Assembly: GCF_001922575.1 (NCBI RefSeq)
Contig: NZ_MRCI01000001.1
Coordinates: forward strand, 1,736,001-1,800,000
DNA from: Neptunomonas phycophila
GTDB taxonomy: Bacteria > Pseudomonadota > Gammaproteobacteria > Pseudomonadales > Balneatricaceae
Reading direction: 5' to 3'
DNA length: 64,000 nt
Shown: one piece after another, positions 45,152 through 56,700 of the stretch
How positions within the stretch are numbered: position 1 is the stretch's first letter
Layout of the letters: each line of letters begins with the position of its first letter
Notes under the pieces: model-generated
What the model was told of the DNA's origin: nothing
Database searches by the model: none
The model's input: the letters and a program-made list of their open reading frames with translations, nothing else
Translations under genes and position numbers: made by a program

Positions 45152-46675
45152 CTACTGAATCTTTGTATGAAGATCGGCTGACGCCTCATCGGCGTGTTCA
45201 GACGTCTCCTCATCAACCTTCGCAAGGTCATTACGTTTTTGATCTAGACGTACTAGATAACGCTCATCAATATCGCCCGTCACATAATGCCCATCAAATA
45301 CTGAGCTATCAAAATGTGTAATACCTGAGTGCTCTTCCGAAACAGACGCCTGCAGGTCTGACAGATCTTGATAGAGCATCCAATCAGCACCGATAGCTTC
45401 ACCAATTTCGTCTTCAGTTCGGTTGTGAGCTATAAACTCGGTAGGCGAAGGCATATCGATGCCATAAACGTTAGGGAAACGCACTGGAGGTGCTGCAGAA
45501 GCAAAGTATACTTTGCGCGCACCCATGTCTCTGGCCATCTGTACAATTTGCTTTGAGGTAGTACCGCGTACGATAGAATCATCTACCAGCATAACTACCT
45601 TACCCTTGAACTCAGATTCAATAGGGTTAAGTTTACGACGCACTGAACGCTTGCGCTGAGTTTGTCCCGGCATAATAAAGGTACGGCCGATGTAACGGTT
45701 TTTAATGAAACCTTCCCGGAAAGTCACGTTAAGGTGCTTTGCCATTTCCAGCGCCGACGTACGGCTGGTATCGGGGATAGGAATGATGACATCAATATCG
45801 TGTTCTGGGCGCTCCCGTTGCACTTTTTCAGCAAGCTTTACACCCATACGCATACGCGCTTGGTGAACATTAACGTCATCGATAATAGAGTCCGGACGAG
45901 CCAAATATACAAACTCAAATAAACATGGAGTCAGTGACGTTTTCTCTGCGCATTGACGTGTATGAATATTGCCTTGCATATCAATAAAAATTGCTTCACC
46001 AGGCTCGATATCACGCACGCGAGTAAACCCAGAAATATCTAAAGCAACGCTCTCAGAGGCAACCATCGTCTCTTCGCCTCCCTCAATAGAGCGAGTTCCG
46101 TATACTAGGGGACGAATACCGTTAGGGTCGCGAAAAGCTAAAATACCATAGCCTGTGATCACAGCGACAACCGCATAACCACCTTTTACTCGCTTATGTA
46201 CATTGGCAACTGCAGCAAAAATATCATCAGCATCAGGCACAAGCTTACCTTGCTGCTGAAGTTCATGAGCAAATACATTTAATAAAACTTCAGAATCCGA
46301 AGTAGTATTAATATGACGAAGATCTGCACGGAACATTTGATCAGCCAACTCATCAGCGTTGGTGAGGTTACCGTTATGGCATAAAGCAATACCATAAGGG
46401 GAGTTCACATAAAACGGTTGAGCTTCAGCCGCACTCGAGCTGCCCGCTGTAGGATAACGAACATGGCCAATACCCATGTTGCCCATTAAACGTTTCATGT
46501 GACGTGTGCGAAACACTTCGTTCACAAGTCCATTGTCTTTACGCATGTAAAAACGATTACCTTCACAGGTCACCATACCGGCTGCATCCTGACCGCGGTG
46601 TTGAAGCACTGTGAGTGCATCAAAAATAGTCTGGTTAACAAAAGACTTGGCTACAATGCCGACAATACCGCACAT
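45152..46675 (-). CDS. purF: Amidophosphoribosyltransferase PurF
   Basis: A 507-residue enzyme for the first committed step of purine synthesis. The start is set at ATG 46675, which places the nucleophilic cysteine at residue 2 (MCGIVGIV); GAGG lies upstream. The Ntn-hydrolase glutaminase domain includes [11 protein letters not shown] and [11 protein letters not shown]. The phosphoribosyltransferase domain has the PRPP motif [20 protein letters not shown]. There is no propeptide. It lies 63 bases after cvpA. Confidence 0.97.
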   Translation of the reverse strand: MCGIVGIVAKSFVNQTIFDALTVLQHRGQDAAGMVTCEGNRFYMRKDNGLVNEVFRTRHMKRLMGNMGIGHVRYPTAGSSSAAEAQPFYVNSPYGIALCHNGNLTNADELADQMFRADLRHINTTSDSEVLLNVFAHELQQQGKLVPDADDIFAAVANVHKRVKGGYAVVAVITGYGILAFRDPNGIRPLVYGTRSIEGGEETMVASESVALDISGFTRVRDIEPGEAIFIDMQGNIHTRQCAEKTSLTPCLFEFVYLARPDSIIDDVNVHQARMRMGVKLAEKVQRERPEHDIDVIIPIPDTSRTSALEMAKHLNVTFREGFIKNRYIGRTFIMPGQTQRKRSVRRKLNPIESEFKGKVVMLVDDSIVRGTTSKQIVQMARDMGARKVYFASAAPPVRFPNVYGIDMPSPTEFIAHNRTEDEIGEAIGADWMLYQDLSDLQASVSEEHSGITHFDSSVFDGHYVTGDIDERYLVRLDQKRNDLAKVDEETSEHADEASADLHTKIQ

Positions 46676-46738
46676 GCAAACTACCTCAAGAGGAAATAAA
46701 ATAAGCGTCAGACCTGATAAGCAGGCCACAAAATTTAA

Positions 46739-47242
46739 TTAACGTCCTGCGTTCCAAATGACCTGCCCTACTTCTGTGGCGATCTCTTTGGTCCAATTTT
46801 CCATTAACACAAAATGCGGAATCAATTGGGATTGATTCCACCAAATGTCCTGTACAGCTGGGGTGTTAGCAAGCAGCGCCACTATCACCACAACAATTAA
46901 TCCACCACGCACAATACCAAACCCCATACCCAAGATTCGGTCTGTGCTACTTAAACCTGTTGCATGAACAAGCATTTCAACCAAATTACTCAGTAACGCG
47001 CCAACAATTAAGGTAAGCACAAATAAAATGGCGAAAGACGTCACTATTCTAAAAGAAGGTGTTTGGATGTAGTCGACCAATACGCTTGCTAATACTTCAC
47101 CAAAAAGACGAGCGACTATAAAAGCGGCAACCCATGTGGCAAGCGACAAAGCCTCTTTCATGAAGCCACGACGCAGGCTGAAAAGCCCTGAAATAACAAC
47201 AATACCGATGATTGTCCAATCAGCCCAGTTCATTGATTCCAT
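46739..47242 (-). CDS. cvpA: Colicin V production protein CvpA
   Basis: A 167-residue inner-membrane protein with four hydrophobic segments. The family start is DWTIIGIVVISGLFSLRRGF, followed by EALSLATWVAAFIVARLF and the C-terminal GLSSTDRILGMGFGIVRGG. CvpA was named for colicin V secretion and is linked to envelope homeostasis. It is placed between dedD and purF, as in pseudomonads. Confidence 0.95.
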   Translation of the reverse strand: MESMNWADWTIIGIVVISGLFSLRRGFMKEALSLATWVAAFIVARLFGEVLASVLVDYIQTPSFRIVTSFAILFVLTLIVGALLSNLVEMLVHATGLSSTDRILGMGFGIVRGGLIVVVIVALLANTPAVQDIWWNQSQLIPHFVLMENWTKEIATEVGQVIWNAGR

Positions 47243-47295
47243 AGATACCCAATTAATTTTGCGCGCATTCTACCAGACACCTCAGCGTAACCCAA

Positions 47296-47874
47296 TCACT
47301 GAGTCGTGAAACGAATAATGATGCCGTCTAAAGCAAAGTCATTTTTTAAGGTTTCTTTTAGAGCCTCTAAACGATCACGTTTTAAATCAGGCCCCACATA
47401 CACCTTATACAGCTCAGCCTGACGACGGGTATATACCTTATGCCCTGCACCAACCAACTGCTTTCGTAAAGCTCTAGCGTTTGCCTCATCTTTAAAGCTG
47501 GCTAGTTGCAATGTCCACGCAACAGGTACATTTTGCTCATCAAGTTGCGGTGCTGGCTCATTGGTGCCAACAACAGGCTTTTTCGCTTCTTCTGCCACGG
47601 TTTCATCGCTGTCAGCGGACGCCGCTTGAGCATCAACTTGAACGACTACCGGAGGCTTAATTTCCTTAACAGGAGCCACCTCCATTGTATCCGGCAAAGG
47701 TTTAGATTGAGGTTCAATATCAACCATTTCCGGCATTTGAGGCGCAACAGGGATACGAGAAGATAAATGACGCTCTTTGTAACCCTCTCCGGTTAGCAAC
47801 CAAGGCAAAATAGCAATCGCTGCCAACCCGACAACAAGCAGACCAACAATTCTTTTCTTTCGGTCTATATCCAT
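47296..47874 (-). CDS. dedD: SPOR-domain cell-division protein DedD
   Basis: A 192-residue protein with one N-terminal membrane helix (about residues 9-25, IVGLLVVGLAAIAILPWLL), a Pro/Val/Glu-rich periplasmic linker, and a C-terminal SPOR domain (about 118-192: VAWTLQLASFKDEANARALR). SPOR domains bind denuded peptidoglycan at the septum. The start follows the folC stop with no intervening base. Confidence 0.93.
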   Translation of the reverse strand: MDIDRKKRIVGLLVVGLAAIAILPWLLTGEGYKERHLSSRIPVAPQMPEMVDIEPQSKPLPDTMEVAPVKEIKPPVVVQVDAQAASADSDETVAEEAKKPVVGTNEPAPQLDEQNVPVAWTLQLASFKDEANARALRKQLVGAGHKVYTRRQAELYKVYVGPDLKRDRLEALKETLKNDFALDGIIIRFTTQ

Positions 47875-49155
47875 CTAAATCACATCCCTTCCTAAGGCTG
47901 CATAAGCTTCACCCACTGTGTAAAACGATCCAGCCACAACGATAAGCTTAGTTTCTGCACGCTGTTCCAAATAAGCCAATGCAGTTGATACATCATGATG
48001 ACACACAGGAACATCGCTTGCCTGAGGCTTATTCGCTTTTTCCCAACAGGCTTTTAATTGATCTGCAGTCTGGCCTCGATTAACGCTCAAACCTACAAAA
48101 TGCCACTCATTAACGATTGGGGCTAGAGCTTCAATCACCGCGGTGCAGTCCTTATCGCTCAACATTCCCAACACTAACGTAATCGGCGTTTTCAACTTGG
48201 CGAGCTGTTCGCCCAAGTATTGAGCAGATTGCGGGTTATGCGCGACATCTAATAAATACTGCTGCCCATTATGCGCAAAGCGATCCATGCGCCCTGCCAC
48301 TTTAGCGACCGTCAACCCACGCGAAATGTCACTCTCAGTTACATCTAAACCTGATAATGCTATCGCTTGAAGCACGGTTGCCGCATTTTGTAGCGGCAAA
48401 GAAGGAATAGGTAAATTCGTATAAGTAAGCGGTTGTTTTTTGCTATCGGCGCCGCTCCAATCCCATGAATTGCTTTCGTGCGTAAAATTAAAGTCTTGCC
48501 CAACTTGAAATAGAGGAGTACTAATTAATCGCGCATAATCGGAGATACTATTAGGTGGAACTGGATCGCCACAAACAGCAGGGGTTGACTCACGAAAGAT
48601 CCCTGCTTTTTCTCGACCGATACTTTCTCGATTATCACCCAACCAATCAACATGGTCTATATCGATTGTTGTAATAACGGCGACGTCTGCATCAACCAAA
48701 TTAACAACGTCTAACCGCCCGCCTAGCCCTACTTCCAATAGTGCAACATCCGGCTTGCGCTGAGCTATTAACCACAAGGCCGCCAACGTGCCCATTTCAA
48801 AATAAGTTAGCGAGATATTCCCGCGCGCTTGATCGACTGCGTTGAATGCTGACACTAACTGGTCATCTGTTGATAATAGGCTATTAAAACGTATGCGCTC
48901 GTTATATCGGCTTAAATGAGGTGAGGTATAACAAGCCGTTGCATAACCGGCTGCCTGCAAGATTGCATCAAGCATAGCGACCGAAGAGCCTTTACCATTA
49001 GTGCCCGCTACTGTAAAAACGGTCACGCCCTCAAATGAGAGGTTCAAGCTATCATACACTTGGCGGCAGCGGTCTAAACCCATATCGATAGCAACAGGGT
49101 GACTAGCTTCCATCCAAGAAAGCCATTGAGCCAAAGTAAATTCAGATCTATTCAT
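47875..49155 (-). CDS. folC: Dihydrofolate/folylpolyglutamate synthase FolC
   Basis: A 426-residue Mur-ligase-family enzyme adding glutamate to dihydropteroate and folates. The ATP-binding motif is VFTVAGTNGKGSSVAMLDAI, followed by YTSPHLSRYNERIRFN, VALLEVGLGGRLDVVNLV, TTIDIDHVDWLGDNRESIG and LLDVAHNPQSAQYLGEQL. It starts 62 bases after accD, beyond a terminator, and directly abuts dedD. Confidence 0.96.
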   Translation of the reverse strand: MNRSEFTLAQWLSWMEASHPVAIDMGLDRCRQVYDSLNLSFEGVTVFTVAGTNGKGSSVAMLDAILQAAGYATACYTSPHLSRYNERIRFNSLLSTDDQLVSAFNAVDQARGNISLTYFEMGTLAALWLIAQRKPDVALLEVGLGGRLDVVNLVDADVAVITTIDIDHVDWLGDNRESIGREKAGIFRESTPAVCGDPVPPNSISDYARLISTPLFQVGQDFNFTHESNSWDWSGADSKKQPLTYTNLPIPSLPLQNAATVLQAIALSGLDVTESDISRGLTVAKVAGRMDRFAHNGQQYLLDVAHNPQSAQYLGEQLAKLKTPITLVLGMLSDKDCTAVIEALAPIVNEWHFVGLSVNRGQTADQLKACWEKANKPQASDVPVCHHDVSTALAYLEQRAETKLIVVAGSFYTVGEAYAALGRDVI

Positions 49156-49172
49156 TTACTTGATACACATCC

Positions 49173-49198
49173 AAAAAGAAAGGCCGGTAAACCGGCCT
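49173..49198 (-). terminator. Rho-independent terminator of accD
   Basis: AGGCCGGT-TT-ACCGGCCT on the minus strand is followed by TTCTTTTT. It lies 18 bases beyond the accD stop and just before folC, so it may only partly separate the two transcripts. Confidence 0.8.
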
Positions 49199-49216
49199 AC
49201 GCACTGGAACAATAAA

Positions 49217-50149
49217 TTAAGGCTGCTGTTCAGCTACAACCGTTTCATTGTCTGCTTCTTCTACTTCCTGCGGCTCAATTACTTCTTCAGACGTTTCAAA
49301 ACGCCCCATAAACATAGAAAGCACATTAAACAAGCGATCTCGCAACTCTAAACGCGAGATAATCATATCAACTTGACCATGCTCTAGTAGGAACTCAGAA
49401 CGCTGAAAACCTTCTGGCAGCTTTTCTCGAACTGTTTGCTCAATTACTCGCGGACCAGCAAAACCGATTAAGGCTTTCGGTTCAGCAACATTCAAATCCC
49501 CTAGCATAGCCAAACTGGCAGAAACACCGCCATAGACAGGGTCTGTTAGTACAGAGATGTAAGGCAATCCAGCTAAACGCATTTTTTCCAATGCCGCGCT
49601 GGTTTTTGCCATTTGCATTAATGACGTTAATGCCTCTTGCATACGAGCACCACCCGATGCCGAAAAACAAACAAGCGGCATTTGTTTTTCAAGTGCAACA
49701 TTGACCGCACGTACAAACCGCTCGCCCACGACAGCACCCATGGAGCCGCCCATAAACTGGAAATCAAACGCTACGGCCGCTATAGGCATTTCGTTAAGCG
49801 TACCTTCCATAGCCACTAGCGCATCTTTTTCACCCGTTGCTTTTTGGGCTGCACTTAAGCGGTCTTTATACTTTTTAGAATCACGAAACTTGAGACGATC
49901 AACAGGTTCTACTTCACTCGCGATTTCAGTGAAAGAGTTAGCATCAAAGAAAGTTTTTAAGCGTGCTCGCGCGCCTAAGCGCATATGATGCTCGCACTTG
50001 GTACAAACGCTTAAGTTTTTTTCTAGCTCCGGAAGGTACAACACTGCTTCACATTTAGGACACTTTTTCCAAAGCCCTTCTGGAACACTAGTGCGCTTGT
50101 TCTCAGAACGGACAAGTGAAGGAACAATTTTGTCTAGCCAGTTACTCAT
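49217..50149 (-). CDS. accD: Acetyl-CoA carboxylase carboxyltransferase beta subunit AccD
   Basis: A 310-residue subunit that transfers CO2 to acetyl-CoA with AccA. The N-terminal four-cysteine zinc ribbon spans about residues 28-52 ([21 protein letters not shown]). The crotonase-type core includes [40 protein letters not shown] and [21 protein letters not shown] Glu-rich tail ends the protein. It starts 34 bases after trpA. Confidence 0.97.
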   Translation of the reverse strand: MSNWLDKIVPSLVRSENKRTSVPEGLWKKCPKCEAVLYLPELEKNLSVCTKCEHHMRLGARARLKTFFDANSFTEIASEVEPVDRLKFRDSKKYKDRLSAAQKATGEKDALVAMEGTLNEMPIAAVAFDFQFMGGSMGAVVGERFVRAVNVALEKQMPLVCFSASGGARMQEALTSLMQMAKTSAALEKMRLAGLPYISVLTDPVYGGVSASLAMLGDLNVAEPKALIGFAGPRVIEQTVREKLPEGFQRSEFLLEHGQVDMIISRLELRDRLFNVLSMFMGRFETSEEVIEPQEVEEADNETVVAEQQP

Positions 50150-50183
50150 TCTTATCTAAATCCAATGCGTAAAATTATATAAA

Positions 50184-50987
50184 TCAAGCGTCCATCGCGT
50201 GGCGCATGTCGGCAATGATACCAGTTACTTTTGCAGAAATCTGTTCCGGATTATCAGCATTCTCTGCAATAGCATTGACCAGAACACTACCGACGATAAC
50301 ACCATCAGCAATTGTGGCCACGGCTGCCGCTGTTTTACCATCTCTAATACCGAAACCTACGCCAACAGGCATATCCGTATGGCGGCGAACTATATCAAGC
50401 TTGCCTTTTACTTCATCCACGTCAAGCGCACTAGAGCCAGTGACACCTTTCACCGAAACATAGTAAACGTAACCTGATCCGTATTCACATACACTTTCAA
50501 TACGATCTTCTTGTGTGGTTGGAGCTAACAAGTAGATAACATCTAATGCATTTGCCTTCATCACGCCGGCAAACTCAACTGACTCTTCAGGTGGCAAATC
50601 AACGGTTAAAACACCGTCTACACCTGCTTCCTTAGCTAATTGAGCAAACCGCTCATACCCCAACACTTCAATAGGGTTCAAATACCCCATCAACACGATA
50701 GGTGTTGTTGTATTTTCAGCACGGAAGGCTTTAACCATACCTAGCACATCGAGCAAACGAACATTGTGACTCAGAGCACGCTCGCAAGCCAACTGAATAA
50801 CAGGACCGTCTGCCATAGGGTCAGAGAAAGGAACACCCAACTCAATAATATCCGCACCCGCATCAACCATAGCATGCAACAACGGGACTGTTACCGATGG
50901 ATTAGGGTCTCCCGCTGTCACGTAAGGGATTAGCGCTTTTTTACCTTCAGCTTTTAACCGGCTGAAATATGAATTAATACGACTCAC
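50184..50987 (-). CDS. trpA: Tryptophan synthase alpha chain TrpA
   Basis: A 267-residue TIM barrel cleaving indole-3-glycerol phosphate. Active-site regions are [20 protein letters not shown] (catalytic Glu), [14 protein letters not shown] (catalytic Asp) and the phosphate loop [17 protein letters not shown]. It lies nine bases after trpB, consistent with coupled expression and channelling. Confidence 0.97.
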   Translation of the reverse strand: MSRINSYFSRLKAEGKKALIPYVTAGDPNPSVTVPLLHAMVDAGADIIELGVPFSDPMADGPVIQLACERALSHNVRLLDVLGMVKAFRAENTTTPIVLMGYLNPIEVLGYERFAQLAKEAGVDGVLTVDLPPEESVEFAGVMKANALDVIYLLAPTTQEDRIESVCEYGSGYVYYVSVKGVTGSSALDVDEVKGKLDIVRRHTDMPVGVGFGIRDGKTAAAVATIADGVIVGSVLVNAIAENADNPEQISAKVTGIIADMRHAMDA

Positions 50988-50996
50988 GCTACTCTC

Positions 50997-52217
50997 CTAA
51001 ATTTCAATGCCGTCTATACCAGCAACAGTATGGATGTCTTTATCTCCGCGCCCCGACAGGTTGACCACAATAATTTGGTCTTTATCCATGTCTTTGGCAA
51101 CTTTTACCGCATGCGCAATGGCATGGCTAGATTCAAGTGCTGGCATAATACCTTCTACTTGCGTGAGCATACGGAAAGCCGCTAATGCCTCATCGTCAGT
51201 AACCGAAGCGTATTCGGCACGCCCTGAGTCTTTTAACCAAGCATGCTCAGGCCCTACACCAGGATAATCCAAGCCGGCAGATACGGAATGCGTTCCTAAG
51301 ATCTGCCCTGCATCATCTTCCATCAGGTAAGTACGATTCCCGTGTAAGACTCCTGGACGACCCGCACATAAAGGTGCTGCATGCTCACCGGTTTCAACAC
51401 CATGACCGCCTGCCTCTACGCCTATCATTCGCACATCAGCATCTTCTATGAAGGGATGGAACAAACCAATAGCGTTGGACCCGCCGCCTACACAAGCAAT
51501 CAGCACGTCAGGTAAGCGACCTTCTTGCTTAAGGCATTGCTCACGAGCCTCGCGGCCTATTACACTTTGGAAATCACGAACAAGTTTTGGATAAGGGTGT
51601 GGGCCTGCAGCCGTACCGATGATATAAAATGTATTATCGACATTAGTAACCCAATCTCGCATTGCTTCATTCATCGCGTCTTTTAATGTCTTTGTACCTG
51701 ATTCGACTGCAACAACTTCAGCGCCTAGCAGCTTCATACGATAGACATTGAGTGTTTGACGACGAACATCATCTATACCCATGTAAACCTTACACTCTAA
51801 GCCCAAGCGAGCAGCGACTGTCGCTGATGCTACGCCGTGCTGACCTGCGCCCGTTTCAGCGATAATCCGCGGCTTGCCCATATGCTTAGCCAGCAATGCT
51901 TGGCCTATTGTATTGTTTACTTTGTGAGCGCCCGTGTGATTTAAATCTTCGCGTTTTAAATAGATCTTTGCGCCACCCACTTCACGCGTTAACCGCTCAG
52001 CAAAGTACAAGGGTGAGGGACGACCGACATAATGCGCCAAATCTCGATCAAACTCCGCCTGAAACGCAGGGTCTGCAGACAGTTTTGCATATAAAGCTTC
52101 TAACTCTTGCAAAGCGCCCATTAACGTCTCTGATACAAAACGACCACCGTACGGCCCAAAATGCCCTCTTTCGTCAGGCAACTGCTTTAGCGCAGCTAGA
52201 TCATTCGTTGTTAGCAC
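50997..52217 (-). CDS. trpB: Tryptophan synthase beta chain TrpB
   Basis: A 406-residue PLP enzyme of full length that condenses indole and serine. The PLP lysine is in [20 protein letters not shown]. The serine and phosphate region is [13 protein letters not shown], with [20 protein letters not shown]. The start is GTG 52217 with GAGG seven bases upstream. It overlaps the trpF end by 17 bases, a longer overlap than usual, suggesting translational coupling. Confidence 0.97.
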   Translation of the reverse strand: MLTTNDLAALKQLPDERGHFGPYGGRFVSETLMGALQELEALYAKLSADPAFQAEFDRDLAHYVGRPSPLYFAERLTREVGGAKIYLKREDLNHTGAHKVNNTIGQALLAKHMGKPRIIAETGAGQHGVASATVAARLGLECKVYMGIDDVRRQTLNVYRMKLLGAEVVAVESGTKTLKDAMNEAMRDWVTNVDNTFYIIGTAAGPHPYPKLVRDFQSVIGREAREQCLKQEGRLPDVLIACVGGGSNAIGLFHPFIEDADVRMIGVEAGGHGVETGEHAAPLCAGRPGVLHGNRTYLMEDDAGQILGTHSVSAGLDYPGVGPEHAWLKDSGRAEYASVTDDEALAAFRMLTQVEGIMPALESSHAIAHAVKVAKDMDKDQIIVVNLSGRGDKDIHTVAGIDGIEI

Positions 52218-52827
52218 AAGCTACCTCATCAAAAAATCGTTGTAATTTATCGGGAGATTTAATTCCCTTACTGGCCTCTACACCACCACTGACATCAACG
52301 GCATAAGGCTTTACGTATGTTATTGCTTCACGGATATTTTTATCATCTAAACCACCCGCTAAAATAATAGAGGACCGCATCGAGCAGGGAATCATATCCC
52401 AATTAAAAGACTCCCCAGTACCGCCGGGCACCCCAGCTTTGTAGGCATCCAGTAAAAGCCCTCTGGCTGTCGCATACTGCTTAGCAACCTTATCTACTTC
52501 AACACCAGGCTTCATTCTCAGCGCCTTGATGTAAGGTCGGGAAAACTGCTCACAAAAAGCAGCCTTTTCGTCACCATGAAACTGCAGCAAATCAATTTTA
52601 CATTCATCAATGACAGTATTGACCAGCGCAGGTTCAGCATTAACAAATAATGCAGTTGTCGCCACAAAAGGAGGGAGCTGTTTGATGATACAGGCTGCAG
52701 CTTGTGGTGTTATATACCGCGGGCTTGGTTCGTAAAAAACAAAGCCTAGGGCATCAGCCCCCGCTGCAATGGCATGAAGGGCATCCTCTAAACGCGTTAT
52801 ACCACAAATTTTTACACGAACATTCAT
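52201..52827 (-). CDS. trpF: Phosphoribosylanthranilate isomerase TrpF
   Basis: A 208-residue TIM barrel. The catalytic cysteine is in [20 protein letters not shown], with FYEPSPRYI and the catalytic Asp and phosphate region [20 protein letters not shown]. It catalyses the Amadori rearrangement of N-(5-phosphoribosyl)anthranilate. The other Trp genes, trpE, trpD, trpC and trpG, are not in the window, the usual split arrangement in pseudomonad-like genomes. Confidence 0.97.
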   Translation of the reverse strand: MNVRVKICGITRLEDALHAIAAGADALGFVFYEPSPRYITPQAAACIIKQLPPFVATTALFVNAEPALVNTVIDECKIDLLQFHGDEKAAFCEQFSRPYIKALRMKPGVEVDKVAKQYATARGLLLDAYKAGVPGGTGESFNWDMIPCSMRSSIILAGGLDDKNIREAITYVKPYAVDVSGGVEASKGIKSPDKLQRFFDEVACANNE

Positions 52828-52882
52828 GAAACAATCATCACATCAAATTGCGGACAATGTTAACAGATTGAGCACCCAAACG

Positions 52883-53737
52883 TTAGCCACTTGTGTTTAA
52901 GAAATGCGGCCCCAAAGGTGAGGCGGGGAGCTGATAGGTATCAGGGTACTTAACATCAACAAAATACAACCCATGCGGAGGAGCCGTTACCCCGCCTTCC
53001 CGACGATCACGCGCATCCAGTATATCTTTCGCCCAATGTGTGGGTTTTTCTTTAGCACCAATAGCAATCAGGACACCCGCTATATTTCGAATCATATGCT
53101 GCAAAAAAGCGTTAGCAACCACATCAATCACGATCATCTGCCCTGAGGCATACACATTCAAGGATTTAACGTGACGTATAGGGCTTTTAGCTTGGCAGTT
53201 AACAGACCGGTAAGAAGTAAAATCATGTTCTCCTACCAAATGCTCACCTCCTTTACGCATTAGCTCTATATCTAACGTTTTATGCGTCCAAGTAACACCT
53301 TTATTCAAAATCGCAGGTCGTACAGGCTGACTCAAAATTAAGTAGCGATAACGACGTTCTAATGCACTGAAGCGCGCGTGGAAAGAGTCATCGACGTCGA
53401 CTACCCAATGGACCGCTATATCATTAGGTAAATGCGTGTTAGCCCCCATGACCCAAGCCCGCTGCGGGCGGGATACAAGACTATCAAAGTGGATAACCTG
53501 ATATGTCCCATTTACCCCGGCATCTGTACGACCAGCACAAACCACTGAAACAGGGTGATTTGCAATTTTAGAAAGTGCTTCTTCCACGTATTGTTGCACA
53601 GTGGGCACATTGCCTGCCTTTTGTCGCTGCCACCCCTTGTAGGCACTGCCTGCATATTCTACGCATGCAGCATAACGATAAGGGGCGATCGAAATCGCCC
53701 CTTGGTTGTCTATTGATGGAAGTTTTCGCTCCGTCAA
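52883..53737 (-). CDS. truA: tRNA pseudouridine(38-40) synthase TruA
   Basis: A 284-residue pseudouridine synthase. The N-terminal domain has VEYAGSAYKGWQRQK, the catalytic Asp is in VVCAGRTDAGVNGTYQVIHF, and the later motif is ANAFLQHMIRNIAGVLIAIG. The start is TTG 53737, overlapping the fimV stop as TTGA, with GGAGG upstream. It is in the conserved fimV-truA-trpF order. Confidence 0.96.
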   Translation of the reverse strand: MTERKLPSIDNQGAISIAPYRYAACVEYAGSAYKGWQRQKAGNVPTVQQYVEEALSKIANHPVSVVCAGRTDAGVNGTYQVIHFDSLVSRPQRAWVMGANTHLPNDIAVHWVVDVDDSFHARFSALERRYRYLILSQPVRPAILNKGVTWTHKTLDIELMRKGGEHLVGEHDFTSYRSVNCQAKSPIRHVKSLNVYASGQMIVIDVVANAFLQHMIRNIAGVLIAIGAKEKPTHWAKDILDARDRREGGVTAPPHGLYFVDVKYPDTYQLPASPLGPHFLNTSG

Positions 53738-56700
53738 GCCAACCCCTCCAATAGACCCCGCGCCTCTGATACTTGCGCCTCATTACCCTCTTCAGCTATT
53801 TCATCCAAGATATCCTTAGCACCTTCAACATCACCCATATCTATATAGGCACGCGCTAAATCTAGCTTGGTTTCAACTTCATCTGCCCCGTCTAACAACC
53901 CTAAGGCATCAAATGGATCTTCATCTATCTCTTCTTCCGCCGAGGAGGTCTCTTCAAGAGCGATATCGTTATCAGTACTATTAAGAAGCGCATCTAACTC
54001 ATCATCCAACTCTGCATCAAGATCATGCTCAATATTGGACGTTAGCTCTTGTGTTACCTCTGTATCTGAAGGCGTTTTGGGTAGCTCATCATCGAGCTCC
54101 AAGCCTGCTAAATCGACGTCTGCTTCAATCTCTGCAGCATCATCAATTTCTAGATCCAAAAGCTCATCCAGCGAAGCTTCTGAGCTTTCCTGCTCTGCGT
54201 CAACCAAACCTAGATCGGCATCAGCATCATCCAAGCTCAACTCTTCTTCACTCAACAAAGAGTCCAAATCCAAGTCGTCTAGATCATCACTCAGCGACTC
54301 CAGAGTTTCATTAGGGACTTCAACGGCTTCTGAGTGGTCATTTGAATCAGCGGATAGATTTTCAAGGTCGTCTTCACCATCAAGCATACTATCAAGATCT
54401 GCCATGAGATCTTCTTCATCAATAGTAGCTTCTTCTGCCTCGGCGACCACCTCACTTTCAACACTGTCCTCATCCAATAACGCATCTAGATCAGCCAGCG
54501 TCGTTTCATCATCCGATGCGTTATCACTTGCCGAGTCAGTTGACGCTTGCGCTGGTTTGTCACCAGACACACCCTCAGACTCATCATCAAGAGCAAAGTC
54601 CAAGCCCTCTAATTCGGCCTCAAGCTTACTCATTTCATCTTCTAGGTTATTACCTGATAGATCATCAAGGTCAAAGTCTAGGTCTTGCGATGCCTCTTCA
54701 GATTCTGTCGACTCAAATGGCGTATCCGCCAGCTGTGTCAAGCCTAGGGACTCAAGCGTTTCTTCGGCACTATCTTCATCATCGTCGATGGAGTCGACCA
54801 TGCCCATACCAGAGCGCTCATTGCGCTGGCGAGAAGCTTCTTGTTCAACTTCATCGTCCAAATCAAGCGAGATCAGCTCATCCAAGGCAGTATCGTCTGC
54901 AATGTCCAGCCCTTCGTCATCTAGATCCTCAGCGAGCATAGCATCTAGACTCTCATCTAACGGATCAAGCTCCGGCTCGGCAGGAGCAACGGCAGCATCT
55001 ACGGCCGTGTCAGTTGGCTCATCAGGCAGCGACAAGTCCAGCTCTTCTAAGTCGTCATCTAAACCAAGGTCAAATTCGTCATCATCAACCTCTTCAGAGA
55101 CATCTTCACCTAAAATTGCGTCTAGCTCATCGAGATTAGCCTCGTCATCCTCTAGCGCTGTTTCAAGGGATTCATCTTCTAAGCTGTCCTCTGATAGAGC
55201 ATCGAGATCATTTTCGAATGACTCATCGAGATTAAGATCCATATCCAGATCTAAATCTTCCAAGTCATCAAGATCATCCAAAGACTCTAGCTCGTCTAGG
55301 CTGTTAATATCATCTAAGTCAATCGACTCTGACTCTTCCTCAGCTTCTGGTATTTCAGCTGTTTCGTCGGCACTCTCTTCCAGTGCAGCGGCGAGTTCGT
55401 CATCACTGATTTCTTCTTGAGGTTCTAAATCGACAGGAGCAATAAGTGCCTCATCCACCTCATCATCTGCTGACTGACGTTTACGACGAAGCAACAACCA
55501 AAGACCGGCTAAAATGGCGATAGCACCACCACCCAAGCCTGCCAAATAAGCCGGCGTACCTAAGATTTTATCCAGTATGCTTTCACTGCTTGCATTAGCT
55601 TGTGCTGTTTCTGCTGCTTCTTTTTCTCTTAATAACGCCTCTAGCTCTGCAAAGCCGTCATTTTTTAATTCAAGTAAGCGCTGTAAGGAATCAAGCTGCT
55701 GTTGAATAGCATCCAACTTATTGTTCAAGTCGGAGTTATCTCGCTCCAACCTGTCGATAGACTCGAGTGAAACAGCAAGCTTTTCTTCAAGCTCTTCATT
55801 CTTCGCTTCAAGCTCTTGAGCTTTCTTTTCAGCATCCGTTTCTGCACTAGGGTTCTGAGAGTTCTGCGCCGCATCATCCTTGCTGGCATCCGTCGGGGTA
55901 ATTACTTTTAACTGCCCTTCTGGAGCTGCTTCAACGTCCTTGGAATCAGCGGCTTCACTCTTTAGACTGGGTTTACTTCCGTCAATTGGCGCCGGCGCCG
56001 AAGGCTTACCTCTATTTTTCCAAGCAGCCGTTTGTCGCCTCACTTCGGCGGCGGCTTCTTTTGAAGTGATTGCTCGCGCTTCTGCTTCGGTCGGTAGCTG
56101 GAGCACTAAGCCCGCTTTTAAATTGTTTATGTTGTTATCTGGAAATGCTTCGGGGTTCTTCTTAAACAAAGCGACCATCATTTGATAAGAAGATATATCC
56201 GGCGCCGCCCGGTGCTCGATAGCTAAGCCCCAAAGCGTATCCTTGGAATCCACATAGGTTTCTGTTTTAGGATTGGCGCGAGTTTGGATATTGCTAGCCC
56301 TAGCCGCAGCAGGCTGAGACCTAGCGGCTGGCTGCACAGGTGATTGACGCTTAGGCTGCGGCTGAACAGCAGGTACGACCGGCTGACGCGAAGGAACTGC
56401 TGCAGGAATAACAGGACGCTGAGTGGGCGACGGATCAAAAACTGGCGGATCCAAAAGCACTGTATACTCACGCACTAACCGACCGCTAGGCCAATTAACT
56501 TCGACCAAAAAGTTTAGGAAAGGCTCCTTGACAGGCTCGCGTGATGTTAGCTCAATCACACCCGTTCCATTAGGATTAACCTTAACCTGAAAGCGCACAC
56601 CATTTAATGCTCTTTGCTGGCTAATGCCCGCCAATGCAAACTCATCCTGCCCTGCCATACGAGGGCGGATCTGCAATGGGTTGAGATCCCTAATTTGGCT

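Noticed and set aside
53867-55420. 517-codon plus-strand open frame, Ser-rich
   Set aside because: It is the exact antisense of the acidic FimV region. Asp and Glu codons read backwards give Ser and similar residues, and there is no ribosome site or recognisable domain.
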